This document shows, piece after piece, positions 32,450-43,599 of a stretch of DNA of 64,000 bases; the first letter of the stretch is position 1; each line of letters starts with the position of its first letter. The notes beneath the pieces were generated by a model that was given only the letters and a program-made list of their open reading frames with translations, did not search any database and was not told the DNA's origin. The translations under genes and the position numbers were made by a program. Source of the stretch: Siphonodentalium dalli (lineage: Eukaryota > Mollusca > Scaphopoda > Gadilida > Siphonodentaliidae); contig CP136069.1 of assembly GCA_032622095.1 (NCBI GenBank), forward strand, positions 101,088,278 to 101,152,277, in the 5' to 3' direction.

Positions 32450-32960
32450 TATTATACCCCCCGCAACGAAGTTGTGGGGGGTATACTGGAATAAGCTCCG
32501 TCCGTCGTCCGTCCGTCCGTCCGTGGACACAAAGTTGTCCGGGTGTTTCTCAGTCTTTTTTGATCAATTTCCGTGAAACTTGGCACAAACATCAACCACC
32601 ATGGGAACCTGTGCACCTGCGATTAAGACGTCTGTCCGACTTTTTTTGGTGGAATTATCCCCCATTTTTAGACTTAGAAAATATTTTGCAACATGCATAA
32701 TTTTGTCAGAAACATGCATAATTTTATCCGAGCTTTTATTCTACATTTTTAGGTCAATGTTTTTTAAATCTTGGCACTGATATTTAGTACCATGGAAACC
32801 TGTACACCTGCGATTATGATGTCTGTCCGACTTTTTTTTGTGGAGTTATTACCCTTTTTCGACTTAAAACATTTTTGCAACATGCATAATTTTGTCCGAG
32901 CTTTTATTCCTACATTTTTCGGTCAATAGGTTTAAGATTAGGGTTAGGGTTGTGCACCTG
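32450..32960 (+). mobile_element. Tandem-core element with hairpin end and (CCGT)n, opposite orientation
   Basis: Starts TATACCCCCCGCAACGAAGT followed by TGTGGGGGGTATACTGGA, a hairpin whose outer stem is TATACCCCCC. Then (CCGT)n at about 32,498-32,524, then two ~190-bp units marked by GTCTGTCCGACTTTTTTT (32,629 and 32,819) and TTTTGCAACATGCATAATTT. Organisation mirrors 22,680-23,345. Resembles pearl/HINE-type non-autonomous elements. Confidence 0.65.
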
Positions 32961-33082
32961 CAATGGGAACTGTTATTTTATTATTTTAACTAAATGTTTA
33001 CTGACATGTGAAACATCTTATTAGTATCATTAGTCCCATTGGGACAGTCACACCTCTAGTTCCCTTTCCATGTTGAGCTACT

Positions 33083-33239
33083 ACGGTGGCTGATTTGCGA
33101 CATACTCAATACATATATTATCTCGAGATCTCGAGATAATATGTCGAGATCTCGAGATAATTATGTCGAGATCTCGAGATAATATCTCGAGATCTCGAGA
33201 TAATATATGTATTGTGTATGTCGCAAATCAGCCACCGTA
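33083..33239. mobile_element. 157-bp palindromic MITE with 6-bp target duplication
   Basis: The termini are perfect inverted repeats TACGGTGGCTGATTTGCGAC (continuing ATAC). The interior is made of ATCTCGAGATCTCGAGATAA units, each self-complementary (XhoI and BglII-like CTCGAG and AGATCT palindromes). An exact direct repeat AGCTAC flanks the element at 33,077-33,082 and 33,240-33,245. No coding capacity. The whole element can fold into one hairpin. Confidence 0.95.
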
Positions 33240-33244
33240 AGCTA

Positions 33245-34060
33245 CAGTGTCATTGACACTTTCGTTTTATTTCTCTGCTAATATAACCACATATAGATAT
33301 ATTTATTTGTTTTAACATACACCAATATTTACACTCCTATGTCCAAACGTTGGTTTGTTGAAATCACGACACAAAATGTCAGACCTTTTGCCAGTAGTCC
33401 ATCGAACGCAAGCAAACCTCCACCCATTTCTTAAATGGTTGAAAGAAAACATAGATTTAATGACAGAGGCATCCGAGACCAATAACAGAAAGTGTCAATT
33501 TAATAATGACATTAGATTATTTGATTCTGGTAATTTAACCGAGTGTAGCGCATTGGTAGGGTCAACAAGGACCCCGCGCCATACCACCTCTGGATAAAAC
33601 CATGCATGCAGCACCCATTCGATATTTTCAAATGTGTAATCTGCCCTCCACGAGCTTCACAAATTTACAAAGTCTCCTAGCTATAGATCGATGCATGATT
33701 TCTTCGTTGAAAATAAGAGTCACAGTTTTACTGTGTTTGGTGAATTCCAATATGACTTAAGCACAAGCATCTTTCGTCCTGTTGATATAAATGATTGACT
33801 AAAAATAAAATTAACAAGAAAACCAATGTCAGAAATGGTAACGCGCTCAAGATCATATATTATATACCCATGTTTGTAATTATAGAATATATAATATATT
33901 GGTTTCGCGAATGACCAACTCAGAATTCTGTTAAAATAACAATAACAACCAGTACCTAATTAAAGAACTGGCGGCCGTCTCCGACTACAACCCTCAGTGG
34001 GCTGCAGAACGAAAAATGTCTATAAAAGTTGCAATATAAGACTTACAAGTTATTGTTTTT
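33245..34060. other. No supported gene
   Basis: An 80-codon frame (33,355-33,597, +) has no recognisable motif. AT-rich otherwise. Confidence 0.4.
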
Positions 34061-34310
34061 CATTTCTTTTATTTGTAATTCACAGAGCTTGACAGAAACC
34101 AAAAATCAACATTATTGTCATAATAAATAGTATTAAAAGGACAATAAACGAAATTGAAATTCCCAACTACACCTTTTACCGGACTCGGCCTACTGGTCGC
34201 GCAGTTCGACTTTTAAATCCGTCCCAAAAATTCCATTTTCTATAAATAAAACCCCCAGGCGAAACAGGAATTTGTAAATTAGTATTCACGCGGTGCGCGT
34301 AATGAGTTTC
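34060..34310 (+). repeat. Dispersed repeat, copy 2 (partner at 8,218)
   Basis: See 8,218-8,500. Shared blocks in the same order: AACCAAAAATCAACATTAT, CAACTACACCTTTTACCGG, ACTCGGCCT, TCTATAAATAAAACCCCC and AGGCGAAACA(G/A)GAATTT. The tandem CTCGG(G)GTCG pieces of copy 1 are missing. Confidence 0.7.
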
Positions 34311-34534
34311 AATCACCACGGGGTGTACTATTCCATCTATTTTTTCTATCAGTAACAGGTGATTGCTTGTCCTGAATCGAGCTATAGGGTAAAGGTCGTC
34401 AAGGAACACGCAGATCCTGACCAAACTCAGGTTTTGATACCATATATAACTCTTTTACTGGCGCGTGCATATACACATTATTTCTGGTCATCCTTCAGAC
34501 CACTGCATTTCCCCAGTGGATATATACCTGATAT

Positions 34535-35130
34535 ATATATATCCATATTTGCGAATGTATGTCTGTATGTTTAGATGGCACTAAATGGGTCTAAAAGGGG
34601 TAACTTTTTACGAGAAAGATAATGGTGCGGGTTAGAATTTTCTAAAGTGAAGTTGTTTTATTTGTCAGGGACGTAACACTGTGAGGAGCACTGTGCAACA
34701 ACAGTTTCCCCCGATTTCCACCAAACTTATACATAATGATCTCCATGATATCTGGAATCTAATGCTGTGGTTTAAAGATGTCAATAATCGCGCCGTTTGT
34801 GTCAGGGGTGCACGGACGGGGGAGGGGCACTACAATTGATAACATTATTTTTTAGGCCGATTTCCACCAAATTGATACACATTCTTCTCCATGATATGAG
34901 GAATCTAATGGTTTAAATATGCCAAAAGTGGAGCCGTTCGAGTCAGGGTGCACGGAAGGGGAGAAGGGGGCAACAACATTGATATAAATATTTTTAGAGC
35001 CGATTTCCTCCAAATTGGTACATATTTTTCTCCGTGATACGAAAAATCTAATCGTGATTTAAAGACGCCAAAGTTCTGCGTTTGGGTGACAGATGAGGGG
35101 GGGGGGGGGGCAATACATTTGATAAGAATT
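34535..35130 (+). repeat. Tandem-core composite element, partial copy 1
   Basis: Begins near a CTGTATGTTTAGATGGCACT block followed by GGGGTAACTTTTTACGAGAA and AGATAATGGTGCGG. Then come three ~140-180-bp units with GCCGATTTCC(A/T)CCAAA, GATACACATTCTTCTCC, ATGATATGAGGAATCTAATG and GTCAGGGTGCACGGA. Poly-G at 35,097 ends the last unit. Full versions are at 43,600 and 52,085. Confidence 0.85.
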
Positions 35131-35593
35131 TGTTTTGTCACAAATTGCCACCGGACTGTGAATTCAGAGCTTAAGAATGTAAGGCACAATGTTGATAATC
35201 ATATTTTGCGGAATGACTTGATTGAATTTACGCATCAGCTCACAAAATTTTCGGAAACAATCAGCAAGAAATTTATTAACGTTTAATTTAAGTCTATTCA
35301 ATGTTCCATTAATCATCACAATATTATATGTGTTGTTATATATATGTATCTATAGAATGAATGTACGAGTTACTGATTGAACATATAACCAACACCAGTT
35401 TCCAAAGAGAAATAGAAAAGTATATTTAACTGAATTCGAAAGTATATTTTAAAATACACGAATATTATAATTAAAATGATTATAATATTTATCATTCCGG
35501 TATTTAAAAGAATGAGGTTACAGTAATATTGCTTCATTTTTTCAGTCAAACATTGTTTGTCTCCGATGACCCAGTGATTAAATTATAATTATT
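35130..35593. other. 5' flank of LINE C; no gene seen
   Basis: AT-rich. It may contain the 5' untranslated part of element C, but I cannot mark its first base. Confidence 0.4.
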
Positions 35594-36640
35594 ATGGCCT
35601 ACCAGCATCACAACTTTGACGAAATGAACGTATGCTATACTTCGTGGAATGCCCAAGGGCTTATCAGTAAATTGAAGGACAACAACTTCAGTTCACAGAT
35701 AGACCGCTATGATTTTATAACGATCACAAAAACATGGCACAATGATGCTATGTCCGTATATTTACCTGGATATCATTGCGTAGAGTTGAGTCGGAACACG
35801 AACAAAAACACCCGCGGGGGTATAGCCTTTTATTGTCGCTCAAAATTTAAATGTCATATCAAGGGGGTTAAATCTGTTCATGATGTAGCATTGAGTGTTG
35901 AATTTGAAGGGAAAATGTTCGGCATAAAGAAATCAATAACATTCATATCCGTTTATATCCCACCCGAGAATTCCAGTTACTGGAAATCGTGTGACAAGAA
36001 AGAATCTGTATACAACGATATTGAAGTACATTTAGCCGCTTTGGAACCTGATCAGTTGGTCATAATGGCAGGCGATTTTAATGCCCGTACAGGTGGACGA
36101 CCGGATTATGTTGCACACGATGATGACACTCATTTGGCATTTCCTGATAATTATACAGTTGATTGTACAAAAGACCGATATAGTTTAGATAGAGTATGTA
36201 ATTCATTTGGGAAACAACTTTTGTTGCTATGTAAATCTACTGGAATGAGAATAGTGAATGGAAGAACACGTGGTGACTTACTCGGTAATTTCAAAAGTAT
36301 TAATTATAATGGGGCGAGTATAGTTGACTATATTATGATAAAAGAACGTTATTTATCTGAAGTTAATTATTTCTGTGTTAAATCGCCGACCGAATTTTCG
36401 GATCATTGTCAGCTAGCACTTCATGATATAAATTTTAAAAGAGGTTTTTCTCATGAAATAAAAAGTATGAAGTACTCTTATGCAAAGCCGAATAAAACGC
36501 TTAGATGGTGCGATGAAAGTGGATATAAAGCACGAGGAATGCTTTACCAGCCCCGTGCACAAAACAAGTTGATGCAATTTCGACTAAATAACTATACGCG
36601 GAAAACGCTGAAGGCACAGAAGCGGCGACCCGCCATTTGA
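35594..36640 (+). pseudogene. LINE C endonuclease domain (348 codons)
   Basis: EEP-fold endonuclease. Visible motifs are VCYTSWNAQGL (start), FITITKTWHND, where the conserved catalytic Glu of (I/L)TETW is replaced by Lys, RGGIAFYCRS, ISVYIPPENS, VIMAGDFNARTGG (near residue 157) and SPTEFSDHCQLAL (near residue 265, the Asp-His pair). The domain is otherwise complete in one frame. The Glu-to-Lys change could come from one G-to-A transition (GAA to AAA) and would be expected to abolish nicking. After residue 300 the frame continues into the linker and is lost at 36,640. Confidence 0.85.
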
Positions 36641-36761
36641 ACGAGTTATTCATAGTACTCAATACATCTGCATCGAAAATAGTCATAAACAACAGTAAAC
36701 GTACAAATGTAGAAGAAAACGCGCATGGTTTGACAATGAGTGCAAAGGGCTGAAAGAAAAT

Positions 36762-38261
36762 ATGGAAATTGTTATCAAGCAAATGAAAAAACATCCAAAC
36801 GACAAGTCTCTATTGATAAAATTTTTCGAAGCGAAAAAAGCATATAAGAAAGAGACGAAACGAAAGTCGCGAATCTTTCGACAAAATATTGTAGATAAAT
36901 TATCCGATCTTGAAACGAGTGAACCGTCTAAATACTGGAATATAATAAATAACCTTCGTTTGAAAAAAGAAGCAAATGAACTAGATCCAGATGAAACTGT
37001 AACTTTTTTTGAACAATTACTTGGTCCGACAATGGATAAATCTCACTTAACATCGGTGAATGATAGTATCTTTTCGGAGAAATTTAATAACAACGATATG
37101 ACTACATTATAAATAATGGACTGCCTTAGGCAACTTAAGAATAGGAAATCGACAGGACCTGATAATATTTCTAACGAGTTATTGAAAACAATTGTTCCAC
37201 TTATAATAGATGACGTGGCTAGGCTTTTTAATAAAGTGTTGCACTCGGGACATTATCCGATGTGTTGGAGTGAATCAGTCATTAAAACATTATATAAAAA
37301 AGGAGATAGACACGACCCAAATAATTATCGACCAATCGCTCTCGGTAGTAATTTTGGTAAACTGTTCAACAAAGTATTGAATAACAGAATAAATGCATAC
37401 CTTGATAACAACAATATCATAAGTGACAATCAATTTGGTTTCAGAAAGAATAGGAGCACAACTGATAGCGCATTTATTTTACAAACAGTTGTTAATAAAT
37501 ACATAGAGAAGAAAAAACCGATATATGCAGCATTTGTTGACTTTAGAAAAGCATTCGATTCAGTTGATAGGTCTATTTTATTTGATAAAATGAGAAGTAT
37601 CGGGATCCGTGGCCATATACTTTAAATGTATTACAATCGCTGTATAGCTCTAGTTATTATTCAGTTAAGACATCTGCGGGGGTTGGTCCCCCAATTTTGT
37701 CGACAATAGGGGTAAGGCAGGGCTATATCTTATCTCCTACATTATTTAAGATTTTCATTGACGATATAAGTAAGAATTTCGGACAAACTTCTGACCCAGT
37801 ATATCTGAATGGCAGAGTTCTCAACCATCTCCTTTTTGCTGATGACTTAGTCATGTTATCACAGTCACCGTCGGGCCTACAAACATGCTTAAAACAATTA
37901 GAGCAATATGCAACTGACAATAATCTTCATATAAATGCCGAAAAAACAAAATGTATGGTTTTCCGGTCAAGGAAAACGAAACAGGATCAATCATTCTATT
38001 TTAAAGGAAGACAATTGGAAGTAGTCGATGAGTATAAATACCTTGGTCTGATTTTCATTTACAATGGGAAAATGAAAAAGGCACAGGAGAACTTGAGTGC
38101 AAGGGCATCTAAAGCTATGTTTTTCATAACAAACCTGCTAAAATCGCAAATTGAATTACCCATAATGACTAAGTGTAAACTGTTCGATAAGCTTATTAAA
38201 CCAATCTTATTATATGGTTGTGAAATATGGGCGCCGGAACTTAATTTGCCTTTCAAAGATA
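36762..38261 (+). pseudogene. LINE C reverse transcriptase (two breaks)
   Basis: Linker: KKAYKKETKRKSRIFRQNIV and EPSKYWNIINNLR. An in-frame TAA at 37,110 separates it from RT: LKNRKSTGPDNISNELLKT, NNYRPIALGSNFGKLFNKVL, NQFGFRKNRSTTDSAF and AAFVDFRKAFDSVDRS (first catalytic Asp near 37,535). A frameshift near 37,620 follows. Then IGVRQGYILSPTLFKIFIDD and HLLFADDLVML (active-site ADD near 37,840), KTKCMVFRSRK, YKYLGLIF and ILLYGCEIWAPELNLPF. The last codons run into the ATCCT-type tail of element B at about 38,262. Confidence 0.9.
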
Positions 38262-41200
38262 GGATAGGATAGGATAGGATATTTTATTTCAATATACACA
38301 TATTAATACATGATACATTTGACAAATATTACATTGTATATTTGAGGGGGTGGCATAGTCAGGCTAGACTGTCTTACTGCCGCCCCCTTAAAGACGAAAA
38401 GATGTTACGATAGGCGGTCAGAGTTCATTTTACAATGCACGGCTAAATAATTATGTATCTCACAATGGTTGCATTTAACTGGATTATATACATGGAGGAT
38501 ATACGTCTAGATAAATCGATTATTGGTTACTCGATGGTTTGTCTCTTTCTTGTCAGTGAGATGTTCCTTGAAAGTCGAGTAGGAATGTGTTGAGTGAGGT
38601 TGTGGATTGCGATATAGTGGAAGTCACTTATTGACGAGCGACCATACAGTCGGGACATCTTTGATTGTTGCATTTAATTGTTGCAGCATATTTTTTAATG
38701 CAATCGGCATGTAAACGCCGTTTGAATGTGTGCCTGGATTGGTATGATGTAAATTCGTTATCTAAGTTGTTCCAGATGGTTGGATAAGAATGGAATGGTA
38801 GTTGTTGGGACCAAGATGTTCTTGGTTTTTTTTAAAATAGTGGGTGCTTTTGCCGGGTGTCTGGTCCGGTTTTGCGTTTCGTAAACATGTCGGTGAATGA
38901 TTCTATTAAGCGCATATGATACCAATCATGCATGAAAACAGCCGCTTGTACTTTGTGGATGTCGTAGATTTTGAGTATATTTTCTTTTTTAAAAAGAGGT
39001 TCTGTGTGGCTTCTATATTTCTTATTACATAAAACTCGTATCGCGCGTTTTTGAAGCATGAAAATTTTTTTGACCGCTGGGACGTGTCCCCAAATTTGAA
39101 CACCGTACACAAGATGGCTTTGTATTAGACCATAATATAATGTTTTAAGTGCGCTACCAGGAAAGAAGTGTTTAACTTTATTGATGTGGTATATGGCATT
39201 CACCATTTTAGAACAAACTGAGGACACATGTTTTTTAAACGTCAGGTTTTCATCTATATGGATTCCTAAGAATTTTGTGGAGGATTCGTGCTCAAGATTT
39301 CCTATCTTATTTAGTTCCGTATTATTTAAGTAAACCTTTATGAAGTTCCATTTGTTATCATTGTTCTCTGGATGTATTAGCATATAGCTGCTTTTTTTTA
39401 GTATTGATCACTAACTTATTGCTACAGCACCAATCAAATATGTTGCGTAACTCATTATTCACATAACTTTCTACAAGGATGCCATTTTTTCCACCAGTTA
39501 CTAGAGTCGTATCGTCCGCGTATGACAAGATATCCATGGTTGTCGAGTTGGACATATCGTTAACGTAAATTAAGAAAATTATCGGTCCCAGTATTGAACC
39601 CTGGGGCACTCCACACGTCACTTCCGTTAATTTAGATTTGGTACTATTGAGTTCAACATATTGCCTTCTATTTTGCAGATAGCTCCGAAACCATGAGTAT
39701 GCTGTGCCCCGTATGCCATAGTGATCTAGTTTATGAAGTAAAATATCGTGATTTATCGTATCAAATGCTTTTGAGAGGTCGAGGAATAGAGCTAAAGTGT
39801 AATCTCTTGTCATAATGTCATTATTTGAGACAACTTGATCGAGGAAGTGTAATACAGGGTGGAAGGTTGAATGATTAGGACGGAAGCCGTATTGGTGTTT
39901 ATAGAGTATGTTTTGTTCATTTAAGAAGTCTAGTAATCGTTTATGCATTATTTTTTCGAGAAGTTTCGAGATATCTGGAAGAATGCTGATAGGTCTGTAG
40001 TTGGAGATTTCATGAGTGGTATTATTTTTTGGGATCGGGACTACTTTAGAAATTTTCATTTTGTTAGGGACTATTCCATGCTCTAAGGACAAGTTAAAAA
40101 TATGCAATAATGCTGGGGCTATCTCCTCAATTGTTTCCTTGATAAGTTTAGTTGATATACCATTGAAGTCCCTTGATACTTTTCCAGTCATAGAGAAACA
40201 TGTGAGTATGATCTCCTGTATAGAGGTCGGAATTATTTTGAAATTGATGTCGTCTGGTTTGCGGTTATGAAGAAAATCTGTAAAATGTGAGTCATTTTCA
40301 TGTTCATTAAGTTGGCTGGTTTCCCGCCCAATTTTTGAGAAAAAGTCATTGAACCTTTCCGATATGAGTTTGGAATTTTCAAGTTCTATTCCGTTTTCAG
40401 TAAAAGTCTTTGTGGCAATATTTGTGTTTCCATTTATCTTCAATGCACCCTTAAGTATTTCCCATGTTTTCTTTAAGTTATTTTTATTTACTTCAAGAAT
40501 ATTTGTATAGTATATATTTTTACTCCTTCTGATTAGTTTATTGTATAAGGTACGATAACTCAAATATTTATTTACGTTCGTTTCCGTGGGTTTATTCAAT
40601 TTGCGTAAATATAGCTGGTTCTTAACAATACTTGACTTAATCAATCCAGATGTCATCCAAGGTTCGCGTTTTATGAATTTTTTGGGTATATGTCGACTTT
40701 TGATGGGGAAAGCTAGTTCATATGCATTCATATAGATATCTAAGAAGATGTCATATGCTTGGTCGACATTTCTACAAGATGTGACGGAGTCAAAGGTACA
40801 AGATTTTAAAAGATTTTTGAATCTAATTATGTTATTAGGACTAAAACTTCTTTGGTTAGTGATAGTTTCATTATTATTGGGGCTGTTTTGTCTCTTTTGG
40901 TTAGATTCTGAATAAAATATGCCGAAGTGATCGGATACATCGCATGTGATTATGCCAGATTTACATTCGCCTTGTAGATTATTGGTATATATATTATCGA
41001 TAAGAGTTGCTGAATGATCAGTCATTCGAGTGGGTTTAGTTATCCTTGGCACGAATCCTCTTGTGAAAATGTTATTTATGAAATCATTCGTTTTTGTATG
41101 AGAGTTGAAATTGAGGAGGTCAATATTAAAGTCTCCTGATATATATGATTTGTGGTTATTAATTTTTTCTAGAATAACGTCAAATTTTTTCAAAAATTGA

Positions 41201-42592
41201 TCAATGTTGGCCTTTGGTGCGGTATTTGGTCTATAAACGCAGCCGATTATCCGAGAGTCATTTTTTCCTGGGTTAATTTCCACGAATATTGTTTCTATTA
41301 CGTGTGGAATAAATTCACTAAGGTCGGGTCGATTTTTATAGTGGATTGATTCTTTTATGTAAAGGCACACACCACCTCTGCCATCATCGTCGTCAGCTCT
41401 ACATTTGAATTACATAGGGTGATATCCCGGTATTTGAAAGTTTGATGCTTGACGTATTTTGAATGTTTCCGTTAAAGCTATAACGTCGAATGAATTATTA
41501 TTCGACTTTAAGTCGCACAGGAGATTACACAATGAATCGAAATTCGCGTTAATACTTCGACAGTTGAGGCTGAATATTGAAAATTTAGATTTTTTATTTG
41601 GTTGATCAATAGCTTGTGATGGTGAAATGTATGCACATTCATTGCAGGTATTAATAGCAGAATTAATCAATTCGTCATTTTCCTGTTCCGCTTCGTTCCA
41701 TTTCATTGTAAAGTTATATTCATCAGAATCCCGAACCTCACTCAGATTTACGTTATGTGTAGCCATGGATACGACCAATAATGGAATGAATGAAATATAT
41801 AACCTCCACTTCAGAATGAATTAAAGATGCAAGCATGAATATGTATAGTCCGTGCACTGTTACTAGAGCTAACTGTAATATGAAGTACATATTATTATTT
41901 TAATGATGTGTTGTATTCGGCGGGAATATATGTTTCAAGTAAGTCCTCGAATACGATTCAAGTTCAACGTGTTATTTTCTTATGAAGTTATGTGAGTATT
42001 GCCAAAAAGTGCACATTTGTGACATGACGTGGAATCTATCTTGATTCGCAACGAGGACTTACGGCATGATAGAAATACATAACTCCATAAAACATAGGCC
42101 TTTGTGGCTAAATGCATGAGGGTAGGCTAAGCCAATATATTGAAAATACATAAAACAAGAACGCATTATTAATAATAAAACACGAAAATACATACATGAG
42201 TGTATGTACATGTATGATACACCGACTTCTGATTGTCTTTGAAATAGTCTAATTTGTCTTCAAAAGAAGTCTAAATTCATTAATTAATTCGTTTTAATTC
42301 GTTTTAATGGAGTGCTCTTAATTGTGCTCAGAATGTTTCGGACCTGACTGTACCACAACATGACATAATTATTTCAATAACAATAAACGTCACAGCCTCA
42401 CAGGTCAGATTGGAGACCTCGCACTCGTGAATTCGCTGTGTTTTCTCGTGAGTCTTGTGGAAGGAAGACATCAAATTTGAGTTAATTTCTATTCTCGTTT
42501 GTTATGAAAGTTATTCTGAGTTTACATTCATTCATTCATTCGGATTGAGGAAAAATGTGAAGCACTTGTTGTTCAACTTGAAGACAGTTCAT
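38262..42592 (-). mobile_element. LINE element B inserted in LINE C (minus strand)
   Basis: Close relative of element A, in the opposite orientation to its host element C. The 3' end is at the left: four GGATA units (38,262-38,281) preceded, on the minus strand, by TGTATTGAAATAAAATATCC as in element A. Coding runs from ATG 41,766 to about 38,832, with 5' untranslated sequence to about 42,592. A short in-register repeat (TTCAA at about 38,255 and about 42,598) could be the target duplication; this is tentative. The 3' untranslated part (38,282-38,830) includes GGGGGTGGCATAGTCAGGCT, a diverged match to the same part of A. Confidence 0.85.
38832..41766 (-). pseudogene. LINE B ORF: endonuclease + reverse transcriptase
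   Basis: Begins ATG at 41,766 (ATHNVNLSEVRDSDEYNF). The EN domain has FSIFSLNCRSINANFDSL and FDVIALTETFKIRQ. A nonsense codon follows GYHPM (TAA at about 41,408, GAA in element A). The same frame then reopens as DDDDGRGGVCLYIKES, with YISGDFNIDLLNF and VSDHFGIFYSES. RT: KVVPIPKNNTTHEISNYRP, YKHQYGFRPNHSTF, LALFLDLSKAFDTINHD (about 39,760-39,800), VPQGSILGPIIFLIYVNDM and ILSYADDTTLVT (about 39,505-39,530). A frameshift in a run of T near 39,390 shifts into the last 183 codons (KFLGIHIDENLTFKKHV, YGVQIWGHVPAVKKI). One nonsense change and one frameshift are therefore the main lesions, so it is close to intact. Confidence 0.9.
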
Positions 42593-43585
42593 TATGCCTT
42601 CAATGTTATACGGATGGATTCGACTGAAACACGTGGTACGATTGCGTGTGAACAAATGCATCTGAAGTTTTGTAAGAATATTTTATTCTTAAACAGGAAA
42701 TCATCTAATCACGCGTCACGGGTGGAGCTAGGTCGTTTTCCTCTAGCTAACGATGCTGTACTTCAATTATTCAAATATATGAGTAAACTTTCTAAAGTAA
42801 ATAGTGACAATTTTTTATCCGGGTCTTTTGAAGAATCAATAACTTGTAAACTTTCATCTTGGGCCACGCAACTATTGAAATGGGATGTTAGACTAAACGA
42901 TGATAATACTTTTTCAGGAACGAATCTGAGGCAGTTGGTCGTGAAGTTAAAACAAGAACACATCTCGCAGTTTAAACATGATATATTCGACGACGATAAA
43001 TTGGGTGAAAAAAACAAATTACGCACTTCCGGGTTATTCAAGAAAGAATATATCCTTGAACCATATCTCACGTGTGCGAAATCACAAGAAGCTCGAGCAT
43101 ATTTTACTAGACTTCGCGCGAGTAATCATGTTCTAGAAATAGAAAAAGGGAGACACAGACAGCCTAAGACACAATTAGAAAAGCGAATATGCCCTGTATG
43201 CAAACAGAATAGAATTGAAACGGAGATACATTTTGTCATGGAATGCGATGCCTATAAGGATCTCAGACATAATTTGTTCGAAACGATTGGAAGAAACGAA
43301 CCGAATTTTTACAAGATGAACGAAGCGAACAAATTTTTAAATATCATGAAAAACAAGCATGGGAAAATAACTGCTTATGTGTGCAACATGATCCGGTTAT
43401 TCTTCATTCGGAGAAAACAGCTCATTAGTAGTTGACAATTGCAAATGTGTCATGATCAATATTAGAAATTAACTATATTATGTTTGTTATTATGTTGTTT
43501 ATGATATATATGTTCGTTATTTTCAATTGTGCAACTGCCATAAATTTGTGTATTGCAATAAATATATCTATCTATCTATCTATTA
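42593..43585 (+). pseudogene. LINE element C, 3' part (C-terminus and tail)
   Basis: Resumption of element C after the B insertion. The forward frame to 43,435 reads EQMHLKFCKNILFLNRKSSN, ELGRFPLANDAVLQLFKYM and SGLFKKEYILEPYLTC, then YFTRLRASNHVLEIEKGRHR. It ends with the LINE C-terminal zinc cluster CPVCKQNRIETEIHFVMEC and YKDLRHNLF, then FFIRRKQLISS and stop. The 3' non-coding part ends TGCAATAAATATATC followed by TATC units (43,563-43,585), this element's own tail. Codons before about 42,600 in the same open frame belong to the 5' region of B, so the protein there is a chimera. Confidence 0.85.
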
Positions 43586-43599
43586 ACGTACACATAATC

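Larger units (their letters stand above)
35594..38261 (+). mobile_element. LINE element C, 5' part (EN and RT), interrupted by LINE B
   Basis: EN-RT non-LTR retrotransposon starting at ATG 35,594. Coding sequence runs through endonuclease and RT to about 38,261, where the 3' tail of the oppositely oriented element B begins. The missing C-terminal part resumes at about 42,593-43,435. The total coding length, if joined, would suit one LINE ORF2. Breaks: a frameshift between 36,600 and 36,760, a nonsense codon at 37,110-37,112 and a frameshift near 37,620. Since B interrupts C, C is the older insertion. Confidence 0.9.

Noticed and set aside
42455-42592. Host exon at the start of the open frame 42,455-43,435
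   Set aside because: The first ~46 codons are 5' non-coding sequence of LINE B read through into the tail of LINE C; the frame is a chimera.
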